This document shows positions 26,393 to 35,034 of a stretch of 64,000 bases of DNA, piece after piece. The translations under genes were made by a program, and so were the position numbers. Under the pieces are notes generated by a model. The model saw only the letters and a list, made by a program, of their open reading frames with translations. It searched no databases and was not told the origin of the DNA. Where the stretch lies: contig NZ_KB906678.1 in assembly GCF_000381545.1 (NCBI RefSeq), forward strand, positions 1 through 64,000, read 5' to 3'. The DNA is from Rhodonellum psychrophilum GCM71 = DSM 17998. GTDB lineage: Bacteria > Bacteroidota > Bacteroidia > Cytophagales > Cyclobacteriaceae. The stretch's first letter is position 1. Each line of letters starts with the position of its first letter.

Positions 26393-27178
26393 ATGTCCGA
26401 ATCAAAAAATATTCTCTGTGAAAATAAAGGTGGTATCCTTTACCTTACCATCAATCGGGAATCCAAGCTCAATGCACTCAATGCAGCCACACTTGAAGAA
26501 CTCCGGAACATTTTTAATGAGGTGGTTGACAACAAAGAAATCAAGGCTGTAATTATAACGGGGTCTGGTGAAAAAGCTTTCATCGCTGGGGCAGATATCA
26601 GCGAGATCGCAAAACTCAATGAACTGAATGCCAGAAAATTTGCTGAAAACGGTCAGGAAATTTTTAGCCTGATTGAGAATTGCCAAAAACCAACCATTGC
26701 GGTTGTCAACGGTTTTGCCTTGGGCGGAGGTTGTGAGCTGGCGATGGCCTGCCACATGAGAATCGCTGTTGCCAATGCGAAATTTGGTCAACCTGAAGTC
26801 AATCTTGGAATTATTCCTGGCTATGGTGGTACACAAAGGCTTACTTATCTCGTCGGTAGAGGAAAAGCCAATGAACTCATGATGACCGGAGACATGATCG
26901 GTGCAGATGAAGCAAAAGCACTGGGATTGGTCAACCATGTCTTGCCAACAAAAGATGAGGCAATGGAGAAGGCTGAAGATATCATGAAAAAAATCATGTC
27001 CAAAGCACCCTTGGCCATCGGAATGATTGTGGATTGTGTCAATTCGGTGTTCATCGCCGAAGAAAACGGTTATCAGACGGAAGCCAACAGTTTTGCAAGG
27101 TGTGTTAAATCGGGGGATTACAAAGAAGGTACTTCTGCTTTCTTGGAAAAAAGAAAACCGGTTTTCAAAGGGGAATAG
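26393..27178 (+). CDS. Enoyl-CoA hydratase/crotonase family protein
   Basis: A 261-residue crotonase. The oxyanion hole is seen in EKAFIAGADISEI, and both catalytic glutamates of hydratases are present, in ALGGGCELAMAC and in QPEVNLGIIPGYGGTQRL. The intact pair argues for a true enoyl-CoA hydratase, acting in fatty acid or amino acid breakdown, or as a 3-hydroxybutyryl-CoA dehydratase. Which acyl chain it uses cannot be told. It is followed after 19 bp by a flippase gene, probably without a functional link. Confidence 0.92.
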   Translation: MSESKNILCENKGGILYLTINRESKLNALNAATLEELRNIFNEVVDNKEIKAVIITGSGEKAFIAGADISEIAKLNELNARKFAENGQEIFSLIENCQKPTIAVVNGFALGGGCELAMACHMRIAVANAKFGQPEVNLGIIPGYGGTQRLTYLVGRGKANELMMTGDMIGADEAKALGLVNHVLPTKDEAMEKAEDIMKKIMSKAPLAIGMIVDCVNSVFIAEENGYQTEANSFARCVKSGDYKEGTSAFLEKRKPVFKGE

Positions 27179-27197
27179 TACCCTTTGATTTTTTGAA

Positions 27198-28721
27198 ATG
27201 AGTCAACTCAAAAAACTTGCAGGACAGACGGCGGTCTACGGAATCAGCAGCATTCTGGGCAAAACCATTAATTTTTTATTGCTGCCACTGTATATTGTTT
27301 ATTTGGACAAGGAGGCACTAGGCTCATTCACCAACTTCTATGCATTTATCGCTTTTCTGAATATTGTTTTCACCTATGGCATGGAGACTGCCTTTTTTCG
27401 GTTTTCTACTGGAAAAGGGTTGGATCCAAAAAAAGTCTATGGCCAAGTCCAGTCCTTATTAATGACGACTTCTCTTGTCTTGGGCGCATTGATCTACTTC
27501 AGCGCGCCACAATTGAGTATTTGGCTGGGCTATGAAGGACAGGAATTCCTGTTTAGATGGATGGCTTGGATATTGGCCATTGATGCAGTGTTGGCCATTC
27601 CCTACGCAAAACTCAGGGTAGAGAACAAGTCCCTCACATTTGCACTGTCAAAACTTGGCAATATCCTGTTCAATATAGGGTTCAATATTTTCTTCATCGC
27701 CATCTGCTTCCACATCTGGAAGGGTGAATTTCTCACGGAATTACGGCCTTTGGTAATTGGTTTTTACAATCCAGAATGGGGATTTGAGTACATCCTGCTT
27801 TCCAATCTAATTGCCAATGCCCTCATGATCCCAATCCTTTTTTATTTTGGGGGGAAATTCAAATTGGGATTTGACAAGAAATTCATAGCCCCGATGTGGC
27901 AATACGCCATCCCCCTTTTCTTCATGGGACTTGCGGGTGTGACCAATGAGGTTTTTTCAAGATGGCTTTTCGAATACGTTATCCCCGAAAATTTCTATCC
28001 CGGGCTTACACCAAGGGAGGCCGGGGGTATATTTGGTGCCAATTTTAGACTTGCCATCTTCATGAGTTTGATCATTCAGGCATTCAAATTTGCTGCTGAG
28101 CCCTTTTTCTTCAACCAATCAACCGAAAAAAACAGCCCTGAACTCTTTGCTCGAGTAATGCATGCCTTTGTGATTTTCTGCTGCACCTTGATGATTGTCG
28201 TCTCGGTCAATCTCGACATCATAGGAAAACTGATCCTGATCAAAGCCGATTATATCGAAGCCATGGTGATGGTCCCAGTTTTACTTTTGGGATATTTATT
28301 CCTCGGCATCTATTTTAATCTCAGCATCTGGTTTAAATTGACCGATCAGACCAAGTACAGTTTTTACATCACTTTGGTAGGTGCAATTGTCACCATTCTG
28401 GTAATCTTCACTTTGGTGCCACTCATTGGCTATATGGGTGGAGCCTTAAGCACCTTGGCCTGCTATCTGACCATGTCAGCGATTTGCTATTTTTATGGGC
28501 AGAAATATTTCTTTATCCCATACCAAACTGGGAAGAGCCTTTTTTACCTTGCGTTGGCATTTGGACTAAGCTATGGCGGTTTTTTTCTGGAGGTAGATCA
28601 GGTGGTATTACAATTTTTAGGAAGAAATATACTGGTCTTAATATTTGTTCTCGTAGTTTTGTTGATTGAAAAAGAGGAAATCAAAAAGCTTTTGGCAAGA
28701 CAAAAACCAAAAAGACTGTAA
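27198..28721 (+). CDS. Oligosaccharide flippase (Wzx/MATE-like) family membrane protein
   Basis: A 507-residue integral membrane protein with about 14 hydrophobic helices. The start QTAVYGISSILGKTINFLLL is typical of the polysaccharide biosynthesis/MOP flippase family, and a later YKYFFIPY-like segment with a conserved helix after it completes the second half. It would turn lipid-linked sugars across the inner membrane for surface glycan assembly. It shares a promoter with the crotonase gene. A glycosyltransferase cluster lies at the far end of the window, not beside it. Confidence 0.9.
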   Translation: MSQLKKLAGQTAVYGISSILGKTINFLLLPLYIVYLDKEALGSFTNFYAFIAFLNIVFTYGMETAFFRFSTGKGLDPKKVYGQVQSLLMTTSLVLGALIYFSAPQLSIWLGYEGQEFLFRWMAWILAIDAVLAIPYAKLRVENKSLTFALSKLGNILFNIGFNIFFIAICFHIWKGEFLTELRPLVIGFYNPEWGFEYILLSNLIANALMIPILFYFGGKFKLGFDKKFIAPMWQYAIPLFFMGLAGVTNEVFSRWLFEYVIPENFYPGLTPREAGGIFGANFRLAIFMSLIIQAFKFAAEPFFFNQSTEKNSPELFARVMHAFVIFCCTLMIVVSVNLDIIGKLILIKADYIEAMVMVPVLLLGYLFLGIYFNLSIWFKLTDQTKYSFYITLVGAIVTILVIFTLVPLIGYMGGALSTLACYLTMSAICYFYGQKYFFIPYQTGKSLFYLALAFGLSYGGFFLEVDQVVLQFLGRNILVLIFVLVVLLIEKEEIKKLLARQKPKRL

Positions 28722-28884
28722 ATCAGATTCTGAACAATTCAAGTATACAACAGTATCTAAAAATCCGGAATCAAATAGCTACCGCTTTCCTAAAATTTGA
28801 TCGGCCGCTTAGATTTTGTTCCAAAATCATAAAAAAGCCATTTGAAATCTTGGCTATCCAAACTTTACACAAGGTATCCCGTCC

Positions 28885-29319
28885 ATGAAAGTCAAAGTCA
28901 TCAACCATTCCAAGCACCCTCTTCCCGAATATCAAACGCCACTTTCCGCAGGGATGGACTTAAGGGCCAACCTTGAGGAATCCATTCCATTGGAACCACT
29001 GGAAAGAAAATTGGTGAACACTGGATTGTTTCTGGAATTGGTGCCAGGTTTTGAAGCCCAAATTCGACCTAGGAGTGGCTTGGCCTTCAAACACGGCTTG
29101 ACGGTCCTAAACTCTCCAGGTACCATCGATGCGGATTATAGAGGGGAAATTAAAGTCCTTCTTGTCAATCTTTCCAATGAAACCTTTCTGATCAATGATG
29201 GGGAAAGAATTGCCCAGATGATCATTGCCAAACACGAACGAATAGAATGGGAAACCTCTTCTATATTATCGGAAACAGAGCGGGGATCGGGTGGATACGG
29301 GAGTACCGGTAAGGAATAA
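28885..29319 (+). CDS. dut: Deoxyuridine 5'-triphosphate nucleotidohydrolase
   Basis: A 144-residue trimeric-type dUTPase, cleaving dUTP to dUMP and pyrophosphate. All five motifs are visible: AGMDLRA (1), PRSGLA (2), [16 protein letters not shown] (3), GERIAQMII (4) and the C-terminal [10 protein letters not shown] (5). The length is normal. It stands between the flippase gene and the TPR gene, an order I know from other Bacteroidota. The 163 bp before it hold no clear promoter. Confidence 0.97.
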   Translation: MKVKVINHSKHPLPEYQTPLSAGMDLRANLEESIPLEPLERKLVNTGLFLELVPGFEAQIRPRSGLAFKHGLTVLNSPGTIDADYRGEIKVLLVNLSNETFLINDGERIAQMIIAKHERIEWETSSILSETERGSGGYGSTGKE

Positions 29320-29384
29320 ATTCAAATCTTTTTGAATTCCCTTGCACATTATTTCCATTCCTATCGTTTATCCAATTTGATAAG

Positions 29385-29414
29385 CTGCCTTTACAATAAA
29401 AGGCATTAAGTTTG
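29385..29414 (+). promoter_or_regulatory. Candidate promoter of the TPR-DUF4292-envC operon
   Basis: CTG, 19 bases, then TAAGTTTG followed by C, which fits TAnnTTTG(C) with one mismatch in the -33 triplet. Transcription would start near 29420. That excludes the open GTG at 29416 as start and favours the GTG at 29548. Confidence 0.5.
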
Positions 29415-29547
29415 CGTGGAATTGGGTTACCACAAACAGAAAAGGTACCAAAGCGTACTTTCGATTAAGAAAATCCCAATCCAACCCTTGTCAAGGCCAT
29501 CCGTTAATTTCCCAAAGTGGTGGATTCAAAAGTTTAAATTTGATCGT

Positions 29548-31281
29548 GTGAAAATAGAAAGGATAATAATTGCCGGTTTATCAATGCTGTTGCTGTTTTG
29601 CCAGACAGTCAATGCCCAAGTTGATAAATCCCACAAAATAGGGAAAAAGGAGAAAACCCAAAACATCAAGGCAGACCGACTTTTTATTGAGGGTCAAAAA
29701 AACCTGATGCTGGAGGATTATGAAAAAGCTTATTTTTATTTCCGAAAAGCGCTTGAAATCAAGCCAAATGAAGGCGCTATCAACTTTAAATTGGCCGAAA
29801 TACTATTAAAAGCCAATCGGGTTGATGAGGCATTGCCCTACGGCTTAAAAGCTGTGGCGGCAAACCCCGAAAACAAATACTATAATTTGGCGATGGCGGA
29901 AGTTTACAGCAAAAAAAACGAACCCCAAAAAGCCGCTGATATTCTTGAAAACCTGATGAGCAATTCGGAGGAAAACCAAAACTACATTCTGGATCTTGCC
30001 TCCCTGTATATGGGAAGTGGTGATTTCGACAAAGCCTTGGAAGCCTTCAATCGAGCAGAAGAATATTACGGAGTTGCAGAGCAACTCACCATCCAAAAAC
30101 AAAGGATTTATTTGAGAAAAAATGATCTCAGCGGTGCTATCCGAGAAGGCCAAAACCTGATAGAAGCACATCCTGGAAATTCCCAGTATGTACTTTCCTT
30201 GGTGGAAATTCTTTTCAACAACGGAAGAACAGATGATGCGCTGTTAGTCATTCAACAATCTCTGGCAAATTACCCCAATCAGCCTGATCTCCAACTTGCC
30301 GCATATGCACTGTATAAGGAAAAATCGGATTTGGAAACCGCAGAGGCCCTGATATTGAAAGCATTTGGCAATCCAGATTTGGAAGCACAAGTGAAAGCAC
30401 AGGCTTTTTCTGATGTCCTTCAGGAAATCAAAACTGAAAAAAGAGAAAAGCTCTTGGATCAATTGGAAGCACTGATGCTGGAAAACAACCCAAACGATGC
30501 TGAAATCTACACCGTCTTGGGAGACAGGAAAATGATGGCCGGCAACAAAGTAAGTGCCTTGGAAAGCTACAAAAAATCCATCTCCATCAATTCCGCCAAC
30601 GATCAGGTCCTTCAGGGAATCATTACGATGATGTTTGAGACGGGAAAGGATTTTGATAAAATAGAAAAATATACCAGCATCGCTGTTGAGGAATTCCCTG
30701 CAAGGGCCGATTTCTGGTTCTTTGACGGCACGGCCAAATCTGCACAAAAGAAATCCTTGGAAGCTGAGGAATCTTTGGTCAAAGCCTTGGAGGTAAATCA
30801 ATCCAAAAACAAGCAATTGGAAACCCTAGTCTATGGGCAATTGGGAGATACCTTTCACAGCATTGGCAAGAAGCAGGAAGCATATGATGCCTACGAAAAG
30901 GTTCTCAAAACCAACCCTGAAGATGAGCACGTCCTGAACAATTATGCCTATTTTCTCTCCTTGGCCAAAAAAGACCTGGAAAAAGCAAAGACCATGTCAG
31001 GGAAATTGATCCTTAAATTTCCAGAAAACACAACCTACCTGGATACGCATGCATGGGTGTTGTTTCAACTGAAAGACTATGAAGGGGCAAAGAAATACAT
31101 GGAAAAGGCCTTGTTAATTGAGGAGACTCCGAGCGGCGTAATGCTGGAACACTTTGGCGACATTTTGTATCATCTTGGGAACAGAAACGAAGCAATTGCT
31201 TATTGGAAAAAAGCCCAAGGCGGAGACGAAACATCGAACCAACTGAATAAAAAAATACAAGACAAAAAATATTATGAATAA
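29548..31281 (+). CDS. Exported tetratricopeptide repeat protein
   Basis: A 577-residue protein started here at a GTG (29548), because a clean signal peptide begins there (MKIERIIIAGLSMLLLFCQT, cleavage after NAQ) and a -7 box lies just before the longer open frame from 29416. The mature chain consists of TPR units from about residue 45 on, such as YEKAYFYFRKALEIKPNEG, FDKALEAFNRAEEYYG and KQEAYDAYEKVLKTNPEDEH, about a dozen in total. It would be a periplasmic scaffold. It overlaps the DUF4292 lipoprotein gene by eight bases. Confidence 0.9.
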   Translation: MKIERIIIAGLSMLLLFCQTVNAQVDKSHKIGKKEKTQNIKADRLFIEGQKNLMLEDYEKAYFYFRKALEIKPNEGAINFKLAEILLKANRVDEALPYGLKAVAANPENKYYNLAMAEVYSKKNEPQKAADILENLMSNSEENQNYILDLASLYMGSGDFDKALEAFNRAEEYYGVAEQLTIQKQRIYLRKNDLSGAIREGQNLIEAHPGNSQYVLSLVEILFNNGRTDDALLVIQQSLANYPNQPDLQLAAYALYKEKSDLETAEALILKAFGNPDLEAQVKAQAFSDVLQEIKTEKREKLLDQLEALMLENNPNDAEIYTVLGDRKMMAGNKVSALESYKKSISINSANDQVLQGIITMMFETGKDFDKIEKYTSIAVEEFPARADFWFFDGTAKSAQKKSLEAEESLVKALEVNQSKNKQLETLVYGQLGDTFHSIGKKQEAYDAYEKVLKTNPEDEHVLNNYAYFLSLAKKDLEKAKTMSGKLILKFPENTTYLDTHAWVLFQLKDYEGAKKYMEKALLIEETPSGVMLEHFGDILYHLGNRNEAIAYWKKAQGGDETSNQLNKKIQDKKYYE

Positions 31282-32011
31282 AATACTTTTAGGTGGATTG
31301 ATGATTTTTTCCTTGTTCATTTCGGGCTGTGCCAAAAAACCGATCCTGTATTCCTCAGATGAGATCATGGAGGAGTTCATACCGAATTATTTTGAATACA
31401 AATACCTTAGTGCTAGGGCTAGGATCGTTATTGAAGAGTCTTCGGGAAAAACTACTCGGGGAACCCTGAATATCCGTGCAAAAAAAGACAGTGTCTTATG
31501 GTTCAGCATTACACCAGGGTTGGGCATTGAAGCGGTGCGAGGCATGGTGACAAGGGACAAAATCAGGATCAAAGACAGAATGAACGGTGAAGACATCAAC
31601 ATGAACTTTGCCGAATTTGAAGACAGATTTGGCTTGAAACTTTCCTTAGAAACTTTCCAAAACCTCGTGTTTGCAAACATCCCAAATGAATTCAGCTATA
31701 GGGACAGATTACTGCGGATCGGAAAGTCTTTTGAACTCACACAAGTCAGGGATGGCGTGAGGTATCATTCAAAAGTCAGTACCACACATGGGAAAGTCGA
31801 GGAGTTGACTAGCAATTCACTCAACAATCTTGGTGCTTTATTGGCCAGTTATCCCTCATTTGAAACCGTAAACAAACAACCTTTCCCAAGCAAAATGCTG
31901 GTCAAACTTTCCTTTAAAATTCCGGAGGAAATCCAAAATTTCATTATTCTTGTGGAAATGACAAAAATTGACACCCAGGAAAATTCACTCTCTTTTCCCT
32001 TTCAATTTTAG
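31274..32011 (+). CDS. DUF4292 family lipoprotein
   Basis: A 245-residue lipoprotein: MNKILLGGLMIFSLFISGCA has a good lipobox (ISGC, Cys19). The mature protein matches DUF4292, with YLSARARIVIE, TTRGTLNIRAKKDSVLWFSI and ITPGLGIEAVRGMVTRDKIR, a pattern like LolA/LolB folds that handle lipoproteins or lipids. The function is not established. The gene order TPR protein, DUF4292, EnvC-like is conserved in the phylum as far as I know, which points to an envelope role. It overlaps the TPR gene. Confidence 0.92.
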   Translation: MNKILLGGLMIFSLFISGCAKKPILYSSDEIMEEFIPNYFEYKYLSARARIVIEESSGKTTRGTLNIRAKKDSVLWFSITPGLGIEAVRGMVTRDKIRIKDRMNGEDINMNFAEFEDRFGLKLSLETFQNLVFANIPNEFSYRDRLLRIGKSFELTQVRDGVRYHSKVSTTHGKVEELTSNSLNNLGALLASYPSFETVNKQPFPSKMLVKLSFKIPEEIQNFIILVEMTKIDTQENSLSFPFQF

Positions 32012-32014
32012 AAT

Positions 32015-33259
32015 ATGAAGCAACAAATAATGGTGCTTTGCCTGATTTTTGTTTTGGGAGCCCTTCCATGGCAGGCAGGATTTGCCCAAACCAAAAAATC
32101 AAGGGAGCAGTTGGAAAACGAAAAAGCGGATATTCAAAAGCGACTGATGGAGTTTGATAACATCCTCAAAAAAACAGCTGAAACCAAAAAGACTTCCATC
32201 GGGCAGCTCAATGTCGTCAACAAACAGCTTCAAACCCGAATCACCTATATCAACACACTCAGCCGTGAGGTAGTCCTGATCGACAAGGAGATTTCCGGAA
32301 CGGAAAAAATGATCCTCAATCTGGAAAATGACCTGAAAAATCTCAAGGCTGAGTATTCCAAAATGATCTATACTGCGTCCAAGCTGAATGGCGGCTTGAC
32401 GATGACTGCATTCGTTTTTAGCTCTACTACGTTCAAGCAGTTTTACATGAGATTGAAATACCTCAAGCAATATACTGACGCCAGAAAAAAACAGGTTGAA
32501 CAAATAGAACTCGTGACAGCCGACCTTGCCTCCCAGCGAAAAAAACTGGAAGACAAGCGGGTAGAAAAACAACAAGTCATCAATCAGGAGCAGCGACAAA
32601 AGCAACAACTGGATGTCGCCAAAAAGGAACAACAGGGAATTGTCAATAACCTGACCCAGCAGGAAAAAGATCTTCGGAAACAAATAGCCGCTGCGAAAAA
32701 ACAACAAGAAGGTCTCAACCGAATGATCAAACAGATTATCGAAGAAGAGATCAGACGTGCGGAAGCAGAAGCCAAAAAGAAAAACACAAAAACCACTACC
32801 GCATCGGGAAGCTCCATTCCACTAACCCCAGAGGCAGCGGCCTTGTCAAGTTCCTTTGCGGGAAACAAGGGGAAACTCCCTTGGCCGGTTGAAAGCGGAT
32901 TTATTTCCAAAAGATTCGGAACACACCCACATCCTACTTTGAAAGGGATTTCGGAAGACAATGACGGCATAGACATTCAAACCAACCCAGACGCGGGCGT
33001 GAGATCCGTATTTGACGGAGTGGTGACGAAAATCTTCACGATTCCCGGATATGGTGGCACCATTGTAGTCAAGCACGGTGAATATTACACCATGTACAGC
33101 AAACTAAAGGTAATTTCAGTTAAATCCGGACAAACTGTGAAAGCCAAACAATTGCTCGGTCATGTTTTCACCAATAAGGAAGGCGTGGCTGAAGTCCATT
33201 TCGAATCTTGGAAGGGACTTCAGCCTATGGACCCGTCCATTTGGCTTACAGGCAGATAG
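32015..33259 (+). CDS. EnvC-like murein hydrolase activator with degenerate LytM domain
   Basis: A 414-residue periplasmic protein: signal peptide (ending AGFAQ), a long coiled coil (about 25-245), a linker, and a C-terminal LytM/M23 domain (about 290-414). In that domain the zinc ligands are mostly gone: DGIDIQ keeps the Asp, but the preceding His position is Asn/Asp; the HxH site reads YSKL; only the last His (EVHFE) stays. This fits EnvC, an activator of amidases at the division site, rather than an active endopeptidase. It follows the DUF4292 gene by three bases. Confidence 0.9.
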   Translation: MKQQIMVLCLIFVLGALPWQAGFAQTKKSREQLENEKADIQKRLMEFDNILKKTAETKKTSIGQLNVVNKQLQTRITYINTLSREVVLIDKEISGTEKMILNLENDLKNLKAEYSKMIYTASKLNGGLTMTAFVFSSTTFKQFYMRLKYLKQYTDARKKQVEQIELVTADLASQRKKLEDKRVEKQQVINQEQRQKQQLDVAKKEQQGIVNNLTQQEKDLRKQIAAAKKQQEGLNRMIKQIIEEEIRRAEAEAKKKNTKTTTASGSSIPLTPEAAALSSSFAGNKGKLPWPVESGFISKRFGTHPHPTLKGISEDNDGIDIQTNPDAGVRSVFDGVVTKIFTIPGYGGTIVVKHGEYYTMYSKLKVISVKSGQTVKAKQLLGHVFTNKEGVAEVHFESWKGLQPMDPSIWLTGR

Positions 33260-33312
33260 AAATAAAAAAAGTGTATCTTTATAAAAAAGAAAGATAACGA
33301 CCATGCAATCCT

Positions 33313-33342
33313 TTGCGTTAGAGTGGTACAGTTATATCTTTG
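33313..33342 (+). promoter_or_regulatory. Bacteroidota-type promoter of tatA-gatA-mltD
   Basis: TTG, exactly 19 bases, then TATCTTTG: a complete consensus match, 28 bases before the tatA ATG. It splits the tatA genes from the EnvC operon. Confidence 0.7.
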
Positions 33343-33370
33343 TAAAACATAATCATTAAACAACAACGTC

Positions 33371-33574
33371 ATGACAACATTGGGATTCATACAAAATATG
33401 GGAGGTGGATCAATAGTATTGATCATCTTGGTAATTGTCCTTCTTTTTGGTGCCAAAAGGATTCCCGAATTGGCTAGAGGGTTAGGTAGAGGAATAAGAG
33501 AATTCAAAGACGCCACCAAAGAAATTCAAGATGACTTGGAAGAGGGTTTAAAGGAAAAAAAGAAAAAAGACTAA
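33371..33574 (+). CDS. tatA: Sec-independent translocase subunit TatA
   Basis: A 67-residue TatA/E-type protein: a short N-terminus, one membrane helix (about 13-28, GSIVLIILVIVLLFG), the hinge FGAKRIPELARGLGRG, an amphipathic helix (IREFKDATKEIQDDLEE), and a Lys-rich tail. It forms the pore for export of folded proteins. TatB and TatC are not in the window. The gene has its own strong promoter and is followed after 12 bp by gatA, an order shared with other Bacteroidota. Confidence 0.93.
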   Translation: MTTLGFIQNMGGGSIVLIILVIVLLFGAKRIPELARGLGRGIREFKDATKEIQDDLEEGLKEKKKKD

Positions 33575-33586
33575 AAAAATCAAACC

Positions 33587-35017
33587 TTGGAAAAATTCAT
33601 TTCCTTCGATGAAATAAAAAAATCGCTTGAAAACAGAGAAACTGATTGTTCAGCGATTGTTAAATACTACCTCCAAAATATTCAAACGAAGGCGCATCTA
33701 AACGCCTTCGTTGAAGTTTATGAGCAGTCTGCTTTGGCTCAGGCCGAACTCATCAATGAAAAAATCGCCAGTGGCAAAGCGGGTAGACTTGCCGGGATGG
33801 TCATTGGTATTAAGGACGTTCTCTGTTATGATGCGCATGAAGCCAATGCTTCAAGCAAAATCCTACAAGGTTTTGAGTCCCAATTCACCGGCACAGCGGT
33901 ACAAAGATTGATCGACGAAGATGCAATTGTAATCGGAAGATTGAATTGTGACGAATTCGGAATGGGAAGCTCAAACGAAAACTCAGTTCATGGACGTGTC
34001 CTAAATGCCGCTGACGAAACCCGAGTACCCGGTGGTTCTTCGGGCGGGTCGGCTGTAGCTGTTCAAGCCAACCTTTGCACCGTTTCCCTGGGAACGGACA
34101 CAGGCGGATCAGTCAGACAACCTGCAGCATTCACTGGTATAGTGGGTATCAAACCTACCTATTCCAGGGTTTCAAGATGGGGATTGATCGCCTATGCATC
34201 CTCTTTTGACACCATTGGTGTGTTTTCAAAAACGGTAAAGGACAATGCCCTTGTGATGGAAATCATGGCTGGCCATGATAATTTTGACAGTACCGCATCT
34301 AGAAAACCTGTCCCAAAATACAGCGAACTGCTCCACTTTGATAAACGTGTGAAAATCGCCTATATCAAGGAAACAATTGAATCCCCGGCATTGCAGCCAG
34401 AGATCAAGGCCAACACCTTGGCCGTATTGGAGAAACTCAAAAACGAAGGGCATCAAGTTGAGGAAGTTGATTTCCCCTTGCTAAAATATACGCTTCCCAC
34501 CTATTATATTTTGACCACTGCCGAAGCGAGTTCAAATCTTTCACGATTTGATGGCGTTAAATATGGGTACCGTACTCCCAATGCCCATAATCTGGAGAGC
34601 ATGTACAAGCTTACGCGATCCGAAGGTTTTGGCGAAGAGGTAAAGAGAAGAATCATGCTTGGCACTTTTGTCCTTAGCGCCAGCTATTATGATGCTTATT
34701 TCACCAAAGCACAAAAAGTAAGAAGAATGATCAAGGAATCCACTGAGGATTTATTGAATAAATTTGACTATATTATCATGCCGACCACGCCATCTACGGC
34801 GTTTAAGTTTGGAGAGCACAGTAACGATCCCGTGGCCATGTACCTTGAAGACCTCTTCACCGTACAAGCCTCCGTCTCAGGAGTTCCCGCATTGTCCATC
34901 CCAAATGGCAAAGACAAATTGGGACTTCCGATCGGATTGCAGATCATTACCAACTCTTTCAAGGAAGCAGAACTTTATGCTTTTGCAAATTATTTGTCAG
35001 CGTTTAACAGCAATTGA
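33587..35017 (+). CDS. gatA: Glutamyl-tRNA(Gln) amidotransferase subunit A
   Basis: A 476-residue amidase-signature enzyme, the subunit that frees ammonia from glutamine for Glu-tRNA(Gln) or Asp-tRNA(Asn) amidation. The Ser-Ser-Lys catalytic set lies in GIKDVLC (Lys), TRVPGGSSGGSAVAV and GTDTGGSVRQPAAFTGIVGIKPTY. The DEFGMGSSNENS segment is typical of GatA and separates it from general amidases. The start is a TTG at 33587: no ATG exists in frame before the conserved region, and EKFISFDEIKKSL aligns with usual GatA beginnings. gatB and gatC are not nearby. Confidence 0.93.
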   Translation: MEKFISFDEIKKSLENRETDCSAIVKYYLQNIQTKAHLNAFVEVYEQSALAQAELINEKIASGKAGRLAGMVIGIKDVLCYDAHEANASSKILQGFESQFTGTAVQRLIDEDAIVIGRLNCDEFGMGSSNENSVHGRVLNAADETRVPGGSSGGSAVAVQANLCTVSLGTDTGGSVRQPAAFTGIVGIKPTYSRVSRWGLIAYASSFDTIGVFSKTVKDNALVMEIMAGHDNFDSTASRKPVPKYSELLHFDKRVKIAYIKETIESPALQPEIKANTLAVLEKLKNEGHQVEEVDFPLLKYTLPTYYILTTAEASSNLSRFDGVKYGYRTPNAHNLESMYKLTRSEGFGEEVKRRIMLGTFVLSASYYDAYFTKAQKVRRMIKESTEDLLNKFDYIIMPTTPSTAFKFGEHSNDPVAMYLEDLFTVQASVSGVPALSIPNGKDKLGLPIGLQIITNSFKEAELYAFANYLSAFNSN

Positions 35018-35034
35018 AATCAAAATACCTGACC

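Noticed and set aside
29416-29547. Longer GTG start of the TPR protein
   Set aside because: It would begin before the expected transcription start from the -7 box at 29407 and would bury the signal peptide.
32099-32707. A 202-residue open frame opposite the EnvC-like gene
   Set aside because: It is antisense to the coiled coil; the Leu/Phe-rich text is what Lys/Gln-rich coiled-coil codons give in reverse.
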